DNA from: Phoronis australis
Lineage: Eukaryota; Phoronida; Phoronidae
Reading direction: 5' to 3'
DNA: 62,000 bases
Assembly (NCBI GenBank): GCA_002633005.1
Contig: NMRA01000002.1
Location: forward strand, 765,278-827,277
The notes under the pieces were generated by a model. The model did no database searches and was not told the origin of the DNA. It saw nothing but the letters and a program-made list of their open reading frames with translations. The first letter of the stretch is position 1. Each line of letters opens with the position of its first letter. The position numbers and the translations under genes are program-made. Below are positions 46,805 to 59,487 of this stretch, piece by piece.

Positions 46805-48219
46805 ATTCTTTTCATAAGGAAAGTTATTCACTTTTTATTAGATTCATGCTTTGAAGGCATACGTTGAAAGGATGCGGTTCTGTTATCGCTGGTGACTACT
46901 ACCTTTGGGATAATTTCAAAATGACGCGTTGCTGGTGACAAGGTTTAAACGATAAACGGGGTGTCCCAATCGTGTGGCAATATGCTATTCCGGTACATAA
47001 CTACATATAGTGCTATAAGCTTTTGCAATGAATTTTTCGAACACACTTTATTGGAGTAAATTGGAATATTCAGGCTATCCCGTCAAAATCTGAAGCTCTG
47101 TGGTCAGTCACTGACAACTTGGTAATCGCCTCCATCTCATTTATTCAAAATGCGTCTTAAATCGTCGGGTCTGTGCACTTCAAATCACTGATATCCTTAT
47201 CCACTCTTTGGTGGTCTAAAATGAAATCACACTTTTCACAATATTACCGGTAGATACGCGTACACTTGGAACTTAGGATAATCTGGAGCTTAAAAGGGAA
47301 AGCGTGACCCACGGTTTTAGCGAACTACACGGCAACTGTGGGGAAAAACCACCCACCAAAAATAATGATATCCAATATCTGACTTAGCTGATCCCTACTT
47401 TTATCATTCAAGTTTGACGCCAATAGGTGACAGAATGAGGATTGACTTATAGCATTAAAATAGGCTTTAGTATCCTTTTAAGTAAATAAGAGGCTTTCAA
47501 ATGCGAACGAAGTCATTTAAAATCTATACTTTGTCAACGCATAACCAATTTTTGTTTCAATAATTTACAGAACCACGACCGCTTGCCTATGACTGAGATA
47601 GCTTGAACGAACTTGGAAGTCCACGTCTGTGTACTATAAGGTCATACACGATTTCTCAATCAACCAATAATCATATACTATATTTACAACAAGCAAGACC
47701 CTGGGTGTAATCTTTGTACTTTCCGTATTTCTGTGCGAACGCAACATAAGTGTCTGTTAAGCTTTATTCGAATACATTATGGTTAACTTGAATGACTGTC
47801 ATTTTAGCATGCACTTGGTGACCACAGGATTAAAGCTCTATGTTAGAGTATGTACTCAAAATGTCGATTTTTTATATTCAAAATGTCGGATTTTTACTGT
47901 GGCTCGAATAGAGGCCACCATGAACAAACTTGAACAAGCAACTCGTCTGGGTTTATCATATTGTACTCGAGCACAGAATAACACACACTTAAATTTAGTT
48001 CGCCCAGAAGTCTACACTTGCCCTTTTTTAAAAAAGGTGTTTTTGTTACAAGAAATGTTATGCACATTTCTGCCACTGGGTGGCGCGTTACTATTAAATT
48101 GACTAACCAAAGAGCCAGGCTGTATTGTTGTGCTGAATGACTTCAATATGGCAGCTCCCATGGAGTCAGATGACTATATAATTCACGCTTTATAAACATC
48201 ACTAAATTGTGACTACGAG
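46805..48219. other. No gene recognised
   Basis: A 107-codon plus-strand frame at 47779-48102 has no domain and is not clearly part of the pseudogene that follows. No RNA gene was seen. Confidence 0.4.
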
Positions 48220-51200
48220 AACCTGAAGAAGCTTACAAAAGCATCTTGGCAAAAACTGATGGACTGTGTAACCATGAGTATCAGTTTAGATGGAAAGGAA
48301 CAGAAAGTTTCTCAAACACTTGTGCAGGAAAATAGCGGCTTTGTCCCCGGCAATCCTCTTTCTAGCAAAGTTGTAACATGTCCTGCTATAGAAGGATAAC
48401 CGATAAAATAAAAATTAAAGGGGCACAGAGACGTTTAGCAACTTTTCAAGACATCTGCAGTAGTAATAGAGTTGAAGCTGCTGAAAGTGACACAGATTTT
48501 GCCCAAGATTTCCCAAGAAAATCCATTAGACTTTGAAAATCTTTAACGCCAAACTAAACAGAAGTCCGTACATGTACATTCTGACACGTGAGTGCGTCAT
48601 TTGCGAGCAGGAAAAGTATGTTATTGACCACACTTCAAGAAAGACAAAGATGGAACAACTTTCTGGCTTTGAATACATAACAGGTATGTATTTTTGTAAG
48701 ACACATCTTTGTGTTTTCCAAATGTTTTCAGTATCACCACCAGGTTGTTATTTAGCTTGTCCAGCCCGTTGGCTGTCCAGGCCTTATACAGTATCGCTGT
48801 CTCAACAGGCCCCTTCGTTTCGTTGCCCAAATCGGCAAATGACCATTTTTATGCGTCCACACATTTATATGTGGTCGCATGTTGCCGTCATCTCTCTCTG
48901 TCCGGGCGCCGTAATCCGGGTGAATGGGTAATCCCTGCCCGGTTTTTGAGAAGAATAAATCAACATGCCCAAATAGCCGCCATCCCCCCATAATCCGAAG
49001 ATAGGGGGAACCCCTTCTCAATTCTTTGGAAAACACTAATTGCTTACACGGTTGCAATGAACTGCAACTAAAGTCAAATGCCCAAGTGGCCGGCGTCGTA
49101 ATCTGGGGACAGAGAAAACCCCCGCCCATTATGGCGAACGTCGATTACGTATGGGCTGCAAATCTGTAGGCTACAGTGTGCGCATCTGATTAAAAAAAAT
49201 AAGTTTTAATCACTGAACTGCTATATCAGCTGACTTATTTTTAGCGGCATGAACTAATCAGACGATCAATACTATAAGCAACAGATCAGACGGCATGTAA
49301 ACGGCTGGTGGTAAAAAATTTGCATGCCAACATACCAGTCGTTAAATGTGTTAAGAGTTCGCGAATTTTTCAGGTGGACTTGCATCGCAAGCAGCAGCTC
49401 GGTCCGTGTACCTGAAGTGAAAGATGAAGATCATGCTAAAAAGAGCAACATAAATATCGTTAACGACCATAAGGGTGAAGAATCCTCAGTTTTTAGGGCT
49501 GTTTTCAGCAGTTTTGTTTGGATGTCATTTTCCTTTCAAAGCTAAAGCAAGAGTTGAAACTACCTACAGTTGCAGTTTGTGCCCAAGTAAGTGAAAGTGA
49601 ACTGGTGCTGGTGTTCAATGATTCACTCTCTGACAAACTAAATAACAGAGCTCGTTATAAGATGTTTTGAATCAAACAAGCGCCCAAATCCTGCCTGCCT
49701 CCAAACAAAGACTGTTTGACGCATTGCACAGGCATAGTCTGAGTCCATGCATGCACGCACTCTCTCCATTCCACCACAGTTGGCTCTTTGGCGGTGGAAC
49801 TTTGCAGTTTAAATTAATGACTATGTCAGCAGCAACATGTACATTGACAGTACAGAAGGGATTTACACTGCAACAACATGTACATTGACAGTACAGAAGG
49901 GATTTACACTGCAAGGGCAAAAGGAACATGTGTGCGAAGAAACTGTGTTCGTGCCGCAATGCTGGTTTAAACTCTACAGTATTGTGCAGTTGTGACAACT
50001 GATTAAAACTTTGGACTGGAATGTGGACCATGAAGACGATATATTGCAAGTCAACCATGTAGTAGATAGACCGCCAGCTTCACTATTTGCAACTCCTCTC
50101 CAGTTGGCCATTATTGTTAAAAGCAGTGTTGTTTTGAAGTCCACTAAGCTCTTTGGTAGCTATTACATGTACGTAACTTCAAACTCAAATTTCTCAAAAA
50201 TGTGCATGAAGTTTTCAGATTTTGAAAACACACTAGTAAATGAATTAAAAAAACAAAACAAAATGAAGTTGCCTCCCTAAAGTACTCAAGTGAAGTATTT
50301 TCTAGAAGCCCTGCAAAACTCGGCCCACTACCTACCAGTATTGGCCCGGTTGCCATGGCCCCATGGTGAATTCTAAAGTGTTTTTACTGTAACTGTCTTG
50401 TTGAAATAAATTAAATAAAATCAAGAGAACAAGATTAGCTTAGTGCACTTTGTGCAGCCTTGAGCATTTTTTACAACTCAAGATGGTGGATGGCGCCATT
50501 TTGAGTGTTGGCCACGTAGTGGAGCAGACACGGAAAACACTATGCACAAGAAGGAAAGAGGAAAGAAGAAAACTGGACGAGGATGACTTGAGAAAGATGG
50601 CTGAGTAACTAGAAAAGCACAGACATTCCCTCACCGAGCAGCCATGTTTATCTTACACCTGCAGTGACCAAGTACAAGATTTTTCTGAACGAACTGGCCT
50701 TTGGGAGTGAGCAGAGCAGTCCATCTTTTAGTTTTGTCAAGCAGTGAATGTTACAAAGTAATGGAGAATAAGGCAACACAATGGAGTTGCTGAAGAAGCC
50801 TGTCCTTATCAAGAGGAAGGCCTTCTATGGCGCTGAGACGCTGTTCAGATGCCTGTTGGCCGTAGGACAACCATGTAACATTGACATGGCCATTGTCTTT
50901 TAGTATGAGCTGACCAAGTCTAGTCCCTTACGGCCACGATCGACGAATAAAGCAGTCTTATGGGAAAGGATGACAATGTCATTTTGGTAAATTTTTCTAA
51001 TATCTCAGGCACGAATCATTCTGCTCCCGACGTGGTGTTCATTGACGCTGGCCAGCTTCGGTATCAAGTCATCTGAACTGTCTTTGGAACTAGAGGAAGT
51101 TTGGCTGAAAGCTACGGCACGTGACTGACCCCTATCTTACACCTTTTAAGAAATTATTATGTTTAAAAGATATGACTACAAATATCCTTGCGCAAAGAAA

Positions 51201-52225
51201 AACCAGAGTATAACACTAGGGAAAGTTAAGGAAGACCTACTAAACCCAAACCCCCATTCTTTGGCGAGAAACTATTCTAGAAAACTCCAATAAAAAATCT
51301 GGGTTAAATAACCTTCTGTTTGTATGCAGGTATCCTATTCCATACAATATCGAGCTGCTCAGTAACGGCAACTGTGTAGTTACATGAACATGGCGGAAGC
51401 AGACGTCACGCTTTGCATGTATATGTAAATGATGAATGCGGTGGAAAAAGTACCTGTACCACCATAATCCTCAATGATAAGACTGACGTTTTTGTGCTCT
51501 TGGGTTATGGGACATGACGGATGTCAGTTGATTCTAAGACAGTAGTATTTCGACAGGGACATGGGACAGTGAAGAGATAAGACCCAATCAGGTGCAGCCA
51601 AATTCTCGAAATTCATACGTCAGGTTGCGTGTTACAGTGTTCTTTCACCTTGTAAAGGGAAAGTTGGTGGCCATCATACCGTAAGAAACGAACATTTCAG
51701 AGCTCGTGCAGGTATTGGGAGAGTATATTGCTACCCATGCTGAGCTTCGAGAAACCACATGAGCACTTTCCTTAGTTTACTTCTGAATCTGTAGAAGAGT
51801 TGTCAAACAATTAAGGATGTCCGTGTCCACTTATACTGTGGGCGAAACATGCCGCCACCAAATGCCGCCAACGGATAACGGCAACATCCACTTACACGTG
51901 GCCTGAGCATATCATCAGACGTTGGTGTGGAAGGCACAACGACATACAGCGAAAAAATTCAAGCGCAGAGCCAACATTGGATGGAAGGTCTGCAGCTCTG
52001 TACTAACATTGCCCTATTCAACAGTACGTGTTGCACCTGAAGCTCTACTTGCCGTATTTAGTTGCAACTGCAGACGCTACAGTTGCAGCATTGCTGGTCT
52101 GTCCTGCACGGACTATTACTTGTGAGAGGTGGGAGTGTTTTGCTGCATAAAGTACACCAAGAAACAAGTACATGTAGACATAGAAGACGGTGAAAGACAA
52201 GCGAATGATAACGACGACTAGGTAT
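48220..52225 (+). pseudogene. Body of the decayed multi-copy family (CVIC motif)
   Basis: Fragments appear in family order across frames. At 48220-48540 is a degenerate helical region. At 48560-48683 comes TRECVICEQEKYVI and GFEYIT, ending at ACAG|GTATGT, with a matching acceptor at 49371-49373. At 49370-49790 are short middle pieces (SKLKQELKLP, PTKDCL-like). At 50781-50990 is MELLKKPVLIKRKAFYG, then LFRCLLAVGQP, MAIVF and a stop before YEL. At 51030-51120 is APDVVFIDAGQLRYQVI then GTRGSLAESYG. At 51922-52125 comes a Trp-Lys region and a cysteine-rich tail (FSCNCRRYSC, GLSCTDYY). Stops, shifts and a 41-bp duplication (49833-49914) make it non-functional. I recall this layout from repetitive proteins of cnidarians, hemichordates, molluscs and amphioxus. 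Their function is unknown, and transposon origin is only suspected. Confidence 0.55.
49833..49914. repeat. Perfect 41-bp tandem duplication
   Basis: A 41-base unit starting CAACATGTACATTGACAGTA is repeated twice without mismatch. The period is not a multiple of three, so it shifts any frame, and its perfection shows it arose after the surrounding pseudogene had decayed or very recently. Confidence 0.95.
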
Positions 52226-53757
52226 GCACCTGTCGTTGTACTTGTAGATTAAAGAAACACATGTATAAATTCAAATTTAAACACCTGTTATTACTTTAAT
52301 CTTCCTTCATGTACATGCATATTGAATCTAAATAAAACATAAATAAATATAAGTAAATTGCAATAACTCACCAGCATGACAACACATGCACGATTAAGTA
52401 CGTATAATTTATGCTTAGTTTATTTTTATGCTTTTATGCGGGACGCTCAATACTGCGGCTTAGTTTATTGAGATTTTTTTGAGATCAGAATCCAGTATTT
52501 GACATTTCCTTTACAATAATAAGACAGAGCGAGAAGGGGATCATGGTCTTACATGGAAACTATAGACATATAGCCTACATACATGTATAATTAACCTGTA
52601 CAGACTATACCTATGCAAAATCCCAATTCACACCTAATATTTTGACTTCGGCTATTGAAATTTTGGGAGGATATCTAATTCCAGTATTTATTTATTATGA
52701 GATCTCAAATTAAATTAAAACTTGATTTAGCATTTCCCATATACTTAACATTTCGTCCGCCAAAATAGATAGATTTAACTTATTTCATGTGTTCAACTTG
52801 ACGTTTGACATCTCAGTTGAGTTGAACCCTACATCCATAAAATAATGCTAGAAATGGACTCTGCGTCCGAAAAATTGGAAACGACACAATGCAGAATCCT
52901 ACAAGCTATCACTCGAAGATGGACAACGGCTGAAATTCGAGATGGCGGATGCTGTCATATTAAATTATAAAAAATGCTAATTGTGTTCTCCTGTTCCCAA
53001 AAGAAACCTTTACACTAGCATTGGAAGGTCAACATTTTGTTAACTCAATAGACTATACAGTTTTAGGCTAGTGAAACAAGCTTCAGATTTCCGTTACAAA
53101 AGGCAAGGATCGAATTTGGAGGGAATTTCGTTGCACAAGCTTAACATTTGCTTATGTATTTGTATCGTCGGCGGAGAACAAGGAATACCGTACCAAGTGA
53201 ACAATGGAGTCAGTTGTGAATTAGTTATTGGGTTAAAGAAATTATATATATACGACCTTAAGCTCTGAAATATTCACTGATCGCATTTGCACATGGATTT
53301 TTAGTGTTATTTTTTAATATGCGCTTGTTTGAATAATTTGTTTCTCATTGGGCATCAGTTTGGAACCTTAAATTATGACTATTCATAGCATTGTTGATGC
53401 TGGACATACTGGGAAATTGGGTTTGACGAAAACGCTCTCAAAATAACTGTACGAGGTCGTCATCAGATCATTAGTATTCAATAAAGCTTCATGACGTAAT
53501 CATACCGTTTATACTTGACAAATTCCCATACAAAGTTATGAATCTTCCATTAATGGTGAGCAACAGCTGGTCAGGACGGAAAATGGCCTCAAGCATTGTT
53601 GAACTGAAAACATAAACAGGCCGAAATGTCGATGATAATTTTGATTTAACGTTTTACCAAGGGTGATTGGAAATTTATTTTGGGAAACCATTTTTTGATA
53701 TTCATTGAATTTTTGAGGAAAAATACAATGTAGCTGTCACTCTTTGAAAAAGGCAAA
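52226..53757. other. No gene recognised
   Basis: AT-rich spacer following the pseudogene tail. No exon, RNA or transposon end is supported. Confidence 0.45.
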
Positions 53758-53793
53758 ATGGCGGTTTACAACGAGTCGTTCATTAAACTCGGT
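53758..53793 (+). CDS. Candidate first coding exon
   Basis: ATG at 53758 in good context (GGCAAAATGGCGG) opens MAVYNESFIKLG and ends in phase 0 at GGT|GTAAGT. A SINE lies in the presumed intron 20 bp later. No downstream exon was identified, so it rests on start context plus donor. The product is unrecognised. Confidence 0.25.
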
Positions 53794-53813
53794 GTAAGTA
53801 AATGTTTAAAGCA

Positions 53814-54061
53814 GGAGGCAGTGTGGCCTAGTGCAATACATGTACGTTCCCGCTTTCTTTACTCGAGGTCGGGGGTTCGAGTCCCACTGGGCCACACTGC
53901 TAGATCCTTGAGTCAGGTTTCTAGCTCCTCAGCGCGGTTTTAACTATTTATTAATAAAGCTTAAAAATGGTTCCAGGTGATCAGTGCAATGGGCCCACGT
54001 GCGCGGCCTGCGCACGTCTGGTACAACGTGTACCAGACCTCTTGTAATTATTTTTTTATAA
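53814..54061 (+). mobile_element. tRNA-derived SINE, copy 1
   Basis: The head contains a box-A-like GTGTGGCCTAGTG and box B GGTTCGAGTCC, closed by GGGCCACACTGC, which pairs with the 5' GCAGTGTGGCC as an acceptor-like stem. The anticodon region is degenerate, so it is a SINE head rather than a working tRNA. The body holds TAGATCCTTGAGTCAGG and GTGATCAGTGCAATGGGCCC. Two successive hairpins follow, ACGTGCGC/GCGCACGT and GTCTGGTAC/GTACCAGAC. An AT-rich tail ends it. The reverse copy is at 55622-55867. Confidence 0.8.
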
Positions 54062-55479
54062 AAAGGTTTAAAGCTTGGTGTTACAGATTCACTTTGATGT
54101 TTATGGCAACTTTCCTTTTGTAATCCCCAGAACGTTCTGAAAATTTACATTTGATAAAATTCACTCTGGTCAAAGTTACATTAACTTCAATCAGTACATT
54201 CTACGCCGCAATAATCGCAAATACGCGCGTTTCGGTCGTAAACCTGTAATGTCCCTTTAAGAGAAACACATATGTAAAGTGAATTGCGTAACCTTCACGT
54301 ACACTGTGCGCGTAACAGCTTTCTCAAATCCAACTGCCATTGCCCCTTAGGCTACAGACATGAGATCTTAATTTAATATAAGGGCACTTGTCATCATTGC
54401 CCTTGTCAGTAGTTTCCCATCTTTTGCAAATGATTGTAGATGCAATCGAATTAAATGTTGGAAGACGGTAGCCTGATAAATAATAAGCAAAAGCTTCTAT
54501 TCATCAGAATATCCATATCTTTTGTATCAGTGTGATGTGATTGATTGCTCTGTGGCGTGTTTAAATTTCAATTTGTACACAATGCACTCAAGTTATACAT
54601 GCATTGAGATAATTTCTAAGTTGAAGATGCTACAATGTAGACATACATCAACGATCGTGCAAGTGTGCAGAGGTTGAACGTGTTGGAGATGGAAGTCCCG
54701 GCCAGGCAAAGTGAAATGAATTTACGGGTTGATGTCTGAGAATATTATGTAAGATAGAAATTTTCAGCACGATCGAAGTAAAACGTTTTGTTTTGAAAAA
54801 TTTTCAGGCACCATAAACGTTACCGGGGAACAAGTGTTATACGCGGAACATTCTCCTTGGCGGTCTTTGCTTTACCGAGGCTCAATTGGTGAAAATGTCT
54901 ACCAAATAATCTTCAGTGGGAATTCCCACTGCGTTTTAGTCGGGAAATAGTCAAAATGCCAAGACATTTCAAAATTGATATATACATGTACACAGATATG
55001 ATTTCTGTGAATATTCATACACTATTACTAAGAAATGAATGTACTTCGTATTAAATTAGACTTTCAAAAGGGCTACCTAAGATCACATAGCTTTAAGCGT
55101 ATTAAATGAAAACATTTTAGAATGTCCAACCACATATAGAAAAACGGAAAGTACCTAGAAAACCAAAACAACTAACTCTCTTGGAACCCGATGTATGTAC
55201 ACTTTCGAAATATTTTGTAAAGGAAAATCCTCGATTTTAGAGTCGAAAGAGGTATTTTTGGAATTACTGGTCGATTTATACGTCTCAGGTTATTAGCAGA
55301 AAAGGGCTACAAAACATCAAAACCTGTTGCACTTTTATAATTTTATTACAAATTTCCAATTCCCACTTTTGTTCGTCAGACATTTGCTGAAATCATGGGC
55401 AGAAAATTCCTTATTTCAAGAGTTGGATTTGGCTCAGCAACATAGCATTCGGTTGCCAGTGGTTTGACTACGAACCCAG
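54062..55479. other. No gene; spacer between inverted SINEs
   Basis: AT-rich spacer of about 1.4 kb between the first SINE and the exon candidate at 55480. Nothing is recognised in it. Confidence 0.45.
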
Positions 55480-56609
55480 CTACTGCTGTGGATAGCGTTT
55501 TACTATTGCAAAGTCTCCGCTACTGGCCAAAGTAGAGACCGGTGGCCGTCCTATAGGCTCTCCATACGCCAGAAGTTCTTTTGACGAATTATGCCCCACA
55601 CTGATTAAACTATCGAAATCATGTTTTAATAAAACATAATTGCAGGCGGTCTGGTACACGCTGTACCAGACGTGCGCAGACCGCGCTTGTGGGCCCATTG
55701 CACTGATCACCTGGAAATATTTTGTGCTACATTAATATATAGGTAAAACCGAGCTGAGGAGCTAGAAACCCGACTCAAGGGTATAGCAGTATGGCAGAGT
55801 GGGACTCGAACCCACGACCTCGAGTAAAGAAGGCAGGCACCATCACACTAGGCCACACTGCCTCCTCAAAAATCATGTTGCTATAAATGCCTTTTGCGCA
55901 TAATGGACACCTTAGGAAGCCGTTTGATGTATTTAACTTTTCCCAACTCGACCAAATACAATCAATCTTTACTTTTGGGCACTAAAGTCCAAATCGGCAA
56001 CTGGCCATTTTACACTGCTCGCGCCAGGCGTATGGATGCCTATGGAGCGGTCCATATCTCTACTACGGCCAGGCGAGACGGTGGTAATGTCTTACCAGGT
56101 TCGCAACATTGCAGGAGTCACGGATGTGCTGCAAAATAAAAGAACAGTGTGGTCGCCGCACAGTTTGCATGAGGCGTGACAGAGACAAAAAGTGTCTCCG
56201 CATATTTGTAAAAATAGCCTGCTGCACAAGGCCTGCATTCATGAGCAATCCGCAAATGTAACGGTTGCACACCATGAGACGTGCGAAATCTAATCGTTGT
56301 GCGAGGAATATGCAACGGTTTGGTGAAAGTTGCACAACCCAAGCAATCCATGGTGTGTTTAGCTGCGCACCAACATTCGTGCAATGAACCTAAGCAATCT
56401 GCACTATCGACAACAATAGTGAGGTAATCTTCTCATGGTGGTTCGTTGGTAATGATTATTCGTTGCCGTGATAGAACTCTACTGTATCTAGTCTATGCTT
56501 CGAACCATTCTACCGTACCGTTTTGAAAGGCTAACCTGAGGGTCAACGTCGATACTCAAGCGGTTAGGATCTATGCAGGAATGTCTGTGCGCCTGTTTTC
56601 GTGAATGAA
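55480..56609 (-). CDS. Candidate multi-exon gene fragment, SINE in intron
   Basis: Three pieces on the minus strand. Exon 56609-56536 follows TCAGTCTATCAG and reads HSRKQAHRHSCIDPNRLSID...DPQ, ending CAG|GTTAGC in phase 0. Micro-exon 56128-56096 (33 bp, HIRDSCNVANL) has an excellent acceptor (TGTTCTTTTATTTTGCAG) and donor CTG|GTAAGA, also phase 0. A terminal open frame (about 55610-55480) reads SVGHNSSKELLAYGEPIGR and SSGDFAIVKRYPQQ and then a stop. The phase from the micro-exon to this last piece does not fit directly, so a missing exon or an error is implied. The SINE at 55622-55867 would be intronic. No family is recognised. Charged, cysteine-poor composition gives no location. Confidence 0.3.
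55622..55867 (-). mobile_element. tRNA-derived SINE, copy 2 (inverted)
   Basis: Reverse-orientation partner of 53814-54061: the head reads GAGGAGGCAGTGTGGCCTAG on the minus strand, with box B GGTTCGAGTCC, the same GTGATCAGTGCAATGGGCCC body block and the GTCTGGTACA/TGTACCAGAC hairpin. The stem bases of the last hairpin are kept although the loop differs. Confidence 0.8.
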
Positions 56610-57797
56610 CTGATAGACTGATTAACTGCCCAGTAAAGCGCAATAACATTGATAAGACCAGAGCGGTGGGTGATGCCAAGAAACACCATCACCACAACGT
56701 GAATCCCTTTGCACCATTGTCATAAATGCTTGGATTCGGTTACCAACAATTTTGGTACGAGATTTTAGTTATTTCTTCTTCAGTTTATGTACTTTTATTC
56801 AAGAAATAAACACAGAAATTAAGAAAATAAAATTTGTGTGTGACGTCATCAGTGGATCCGGTTTCTGCCCCTGGTTTGTTCTACACCAGCCGCGAGCCGT
56901 AGTGGTCTCGAAAGCTAGCGTGTTCGATTAAGTATTATGAAAAGTTGAACGGCAGAGGATGCAGTAATAGCAACAGGACAGACAATATTTCAAATTTTGC
57001 GTTTCCAAAACCACCCTAAGATCGCCCAGAAACGACACAGGTTCGTGCAGTCGGACACGCGTATGGCAACACACGATGCAGTGAGCGAGTTAAGGGGTCA
57101 CGCGCTGTGTTTAGTCTATTTTGAACAATCGTGCTTCGACTCGTCCCAAAAAAAACCCGGAAATTTTATGAAGGTTTCCCCAACGTGCAAGTGCATTTAA
57201 AAGAAAACATGTGAGTTGTGTTGTGCCATTGCTAGGAATGTAGTTGTCAGGCACATATTGAGTACATGTATGAGTCCTCAGCATCAAATTTTGGCTGAAA
57301 TAATGAATGTGATTGTAGAAAGCCTAAGCTTCCACCTGTCTGTTCTTGTTCAAGACTTTGCAGGAATACATGCTATCCAAATATACGCCAATGCGCATTA
57401 GTAGAAAATGGGATCGTAGATGCACACAAATAGTTTGAGGTCACGACCGCACCGGCACAGAGGCTGGAGTCGGACACTGAACCGAAATAATCGACAAATC
57501 ACAATGGTACAAAACTTTCATATAATTTTTGAACACACAAGGCAAAAATAGAAATGAATACAGTTAGCATCATTAAAGTTAGATATACCTGGTAATAGTT
57601 CCTAACAAAGGTAATCGGCATGAGAAATGAAATCGGTGTCTATTCGCGACTGGGCTTTGACATTCAGAGTATATCTTCGGTTAAAATTGCAGTTAGAGAC
57701 ACATATTACTCGACATTAAAGTGGTTAGAAAATTGAATCGTGATTCAATAAATGGCTTTTAATTACGGCCTTGAAATCAAGACTGTCTGCACGCTGA
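56610..57797. other. No gene recognised
   Basis: Upstream exons of the minus-strand candidate may lie here, but none could be placed with matching splice phase. Confidence 0.4.
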
Positions 57798-58059
57798 CTA
57801 GGCCGGCTCTGACTCGGCTTCACTCGCCGGAGATGCCGGGTCAAGGTCAAACGACCTCAACCCAAAGTCTGCCGATATAGCGAGGTCTAACTCATTACCT
57901 GCTCTACCTATGGCCTGAGTGACGTCATCACCCCCTTCGCCATACGTACTGTCTTCATAATATTCATCAAGCTCGCTTTCGATCGTAACTTACAAAATCA
58001 CTACCATACCGCTTTTGCATGTCTACTCTCAACTTATTAACGTCTTCCACTGATGACAT
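57798..58059 (-). CDS. Candidate acidic protein start beside a TTAA end
   Basis: ATG at 58059 opens MSSVEDVNKLRVDMQKRYG...DF, which reaches a perfect GTAAGT donor. Just past it, in a neighbouring frame, an acidic reading (IESELDEYYEDSTYGEGGDD, then LDLAISADFGLRSFDLDP) stays open to a stop at 57798. Either an unseen splice or a one-base shift would join them. Only 32 bp upstream is TTAA followed (minus strand) by AGGCAATG, resembling the start of the TTAA transposon at 31814, so this could be another acidic transposon protein. Host gene start is the alternative. Confidence 0.3.
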
Positions 58060-58095
58060 CACGTGGCCGGAAACCAAAATAATCATTGCCTTTAA

Positions 58096-59487
58096 TTTCT
58101 TTAAAATATAAATTTCCTCAGTTATTTCCCAAAATAAGTGTCTTTTTGTTTAGATTTTGTGTTATAAAAGTAATACACACGATAAAGTTAAAAAATCCAT
58201 TGTACGAACGCTTTAAGACGTTATCAAAAACATTATCATGCAGCATAAACATCCGACCAGTATTCTTGTTTACAAGAAATTTATTGCTTCTCACTTTCTG
58301 GCTTGATACATGGGTGGAGCCTTCGGTGACTTGGTCAAACGCCCTGTTAGATGAGCTAAGCTCCTCTCAACAAATGACATAGTAAAGAGTAGTTAACTAA
58401 TAAAGTCACCGGCCCAATTTCGGCAAATGTCCGGCAGACATGGGCGAGAATAAGGCCACCTGTAATAAACTCACAAAAACACAACTGACTGTATTGGTTC
58501 AAGGCACTGATCCAAGCTAATAACATCAAACAAGTCTAACCATAATGTCTTCTCCGTCCGTAAAAACGACAATGTCGATCCCCTCACATTGACAAACGCA
58601 GTTGGATGCTGTTGGTGTATTTGCGCGAGTATGAGGACACAGTGTATTAGATTTCCGATTGATGCATGCGTTTTCGGTCAGTATGATATTCATTTTTAAT
58701 CAGTAGTGTTCAATTTGGTATAACTAGTCAGACAAAATTCACAAAATTGCATACAATGCACCAACTTTAAGTCACACAGTGTACGGAATTTCAAAAACTC
58801 ACGTTCAAAATTATTGCAGATCCAAATTTGAACGTTTTGGTAAATTTGTTTCCAGAAATGTTCAAGCAACGGTAAAGAAAACAGTTCCGTGACTGAATGA
58901 ACATAATCTAGCCCCATGTATATGTACGTGGATGGCAATCTGCAGAAAATCATGAGCGCTCTACGCTAGTTGATTTTATGTTTATTGCCAAGTTCGCCTT
59001 ATCTATTGCATGACAGCGGCGTTTTATTGGATGTTACTGGTCATTCAGACGCCTGCACGTGTCTAACATGCGTGGTAGTAGCCCGTAGGTGCCTTTCGTG
59101 ATGCTGGCTGTTTTAGTTTTCAAAAGCATCGACGTCTCTGCAAATAAAGGCTGCTTCAATGCTATAAATTTCTAGTATGACGATACGCAAATCACACGTG
59201 TGTTAATCTTTGAAACATTCCTCATAAGTTATTATTAGTGTACTTTTCGTCAATACAAATTTTAGTTACTCATTAAGTACTCAAAACATGCCCAGTGCAC
59301 CTTTTATAAACTTTGCCGAGACTCACTAAAGTTTGCTTTAATAGCCGTAGCAATATACGCAAAAGAGCAAACTTTTGAACCCAAGTATTGCTGTATATAC
59401 ATACATACATAAATATATTTAAATGTAAATGAAGACATATATAGATATGAATACATGTTGTAGACACCAGAGGGAGCCAATGCATCG
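58096..59487. other. No gene recognised
   Basis: No exon, RNA gene or repeat end supported. It lies between a TTAA end and a TATA promoter candidate. Confidence 0.45.

Noticed and set aside
53814-53905. A functional tRNA gene in the SINE head
   Set aside because: The anticodon arm is degenerate and the head is continuous with a repeated SINE body present in another copy.
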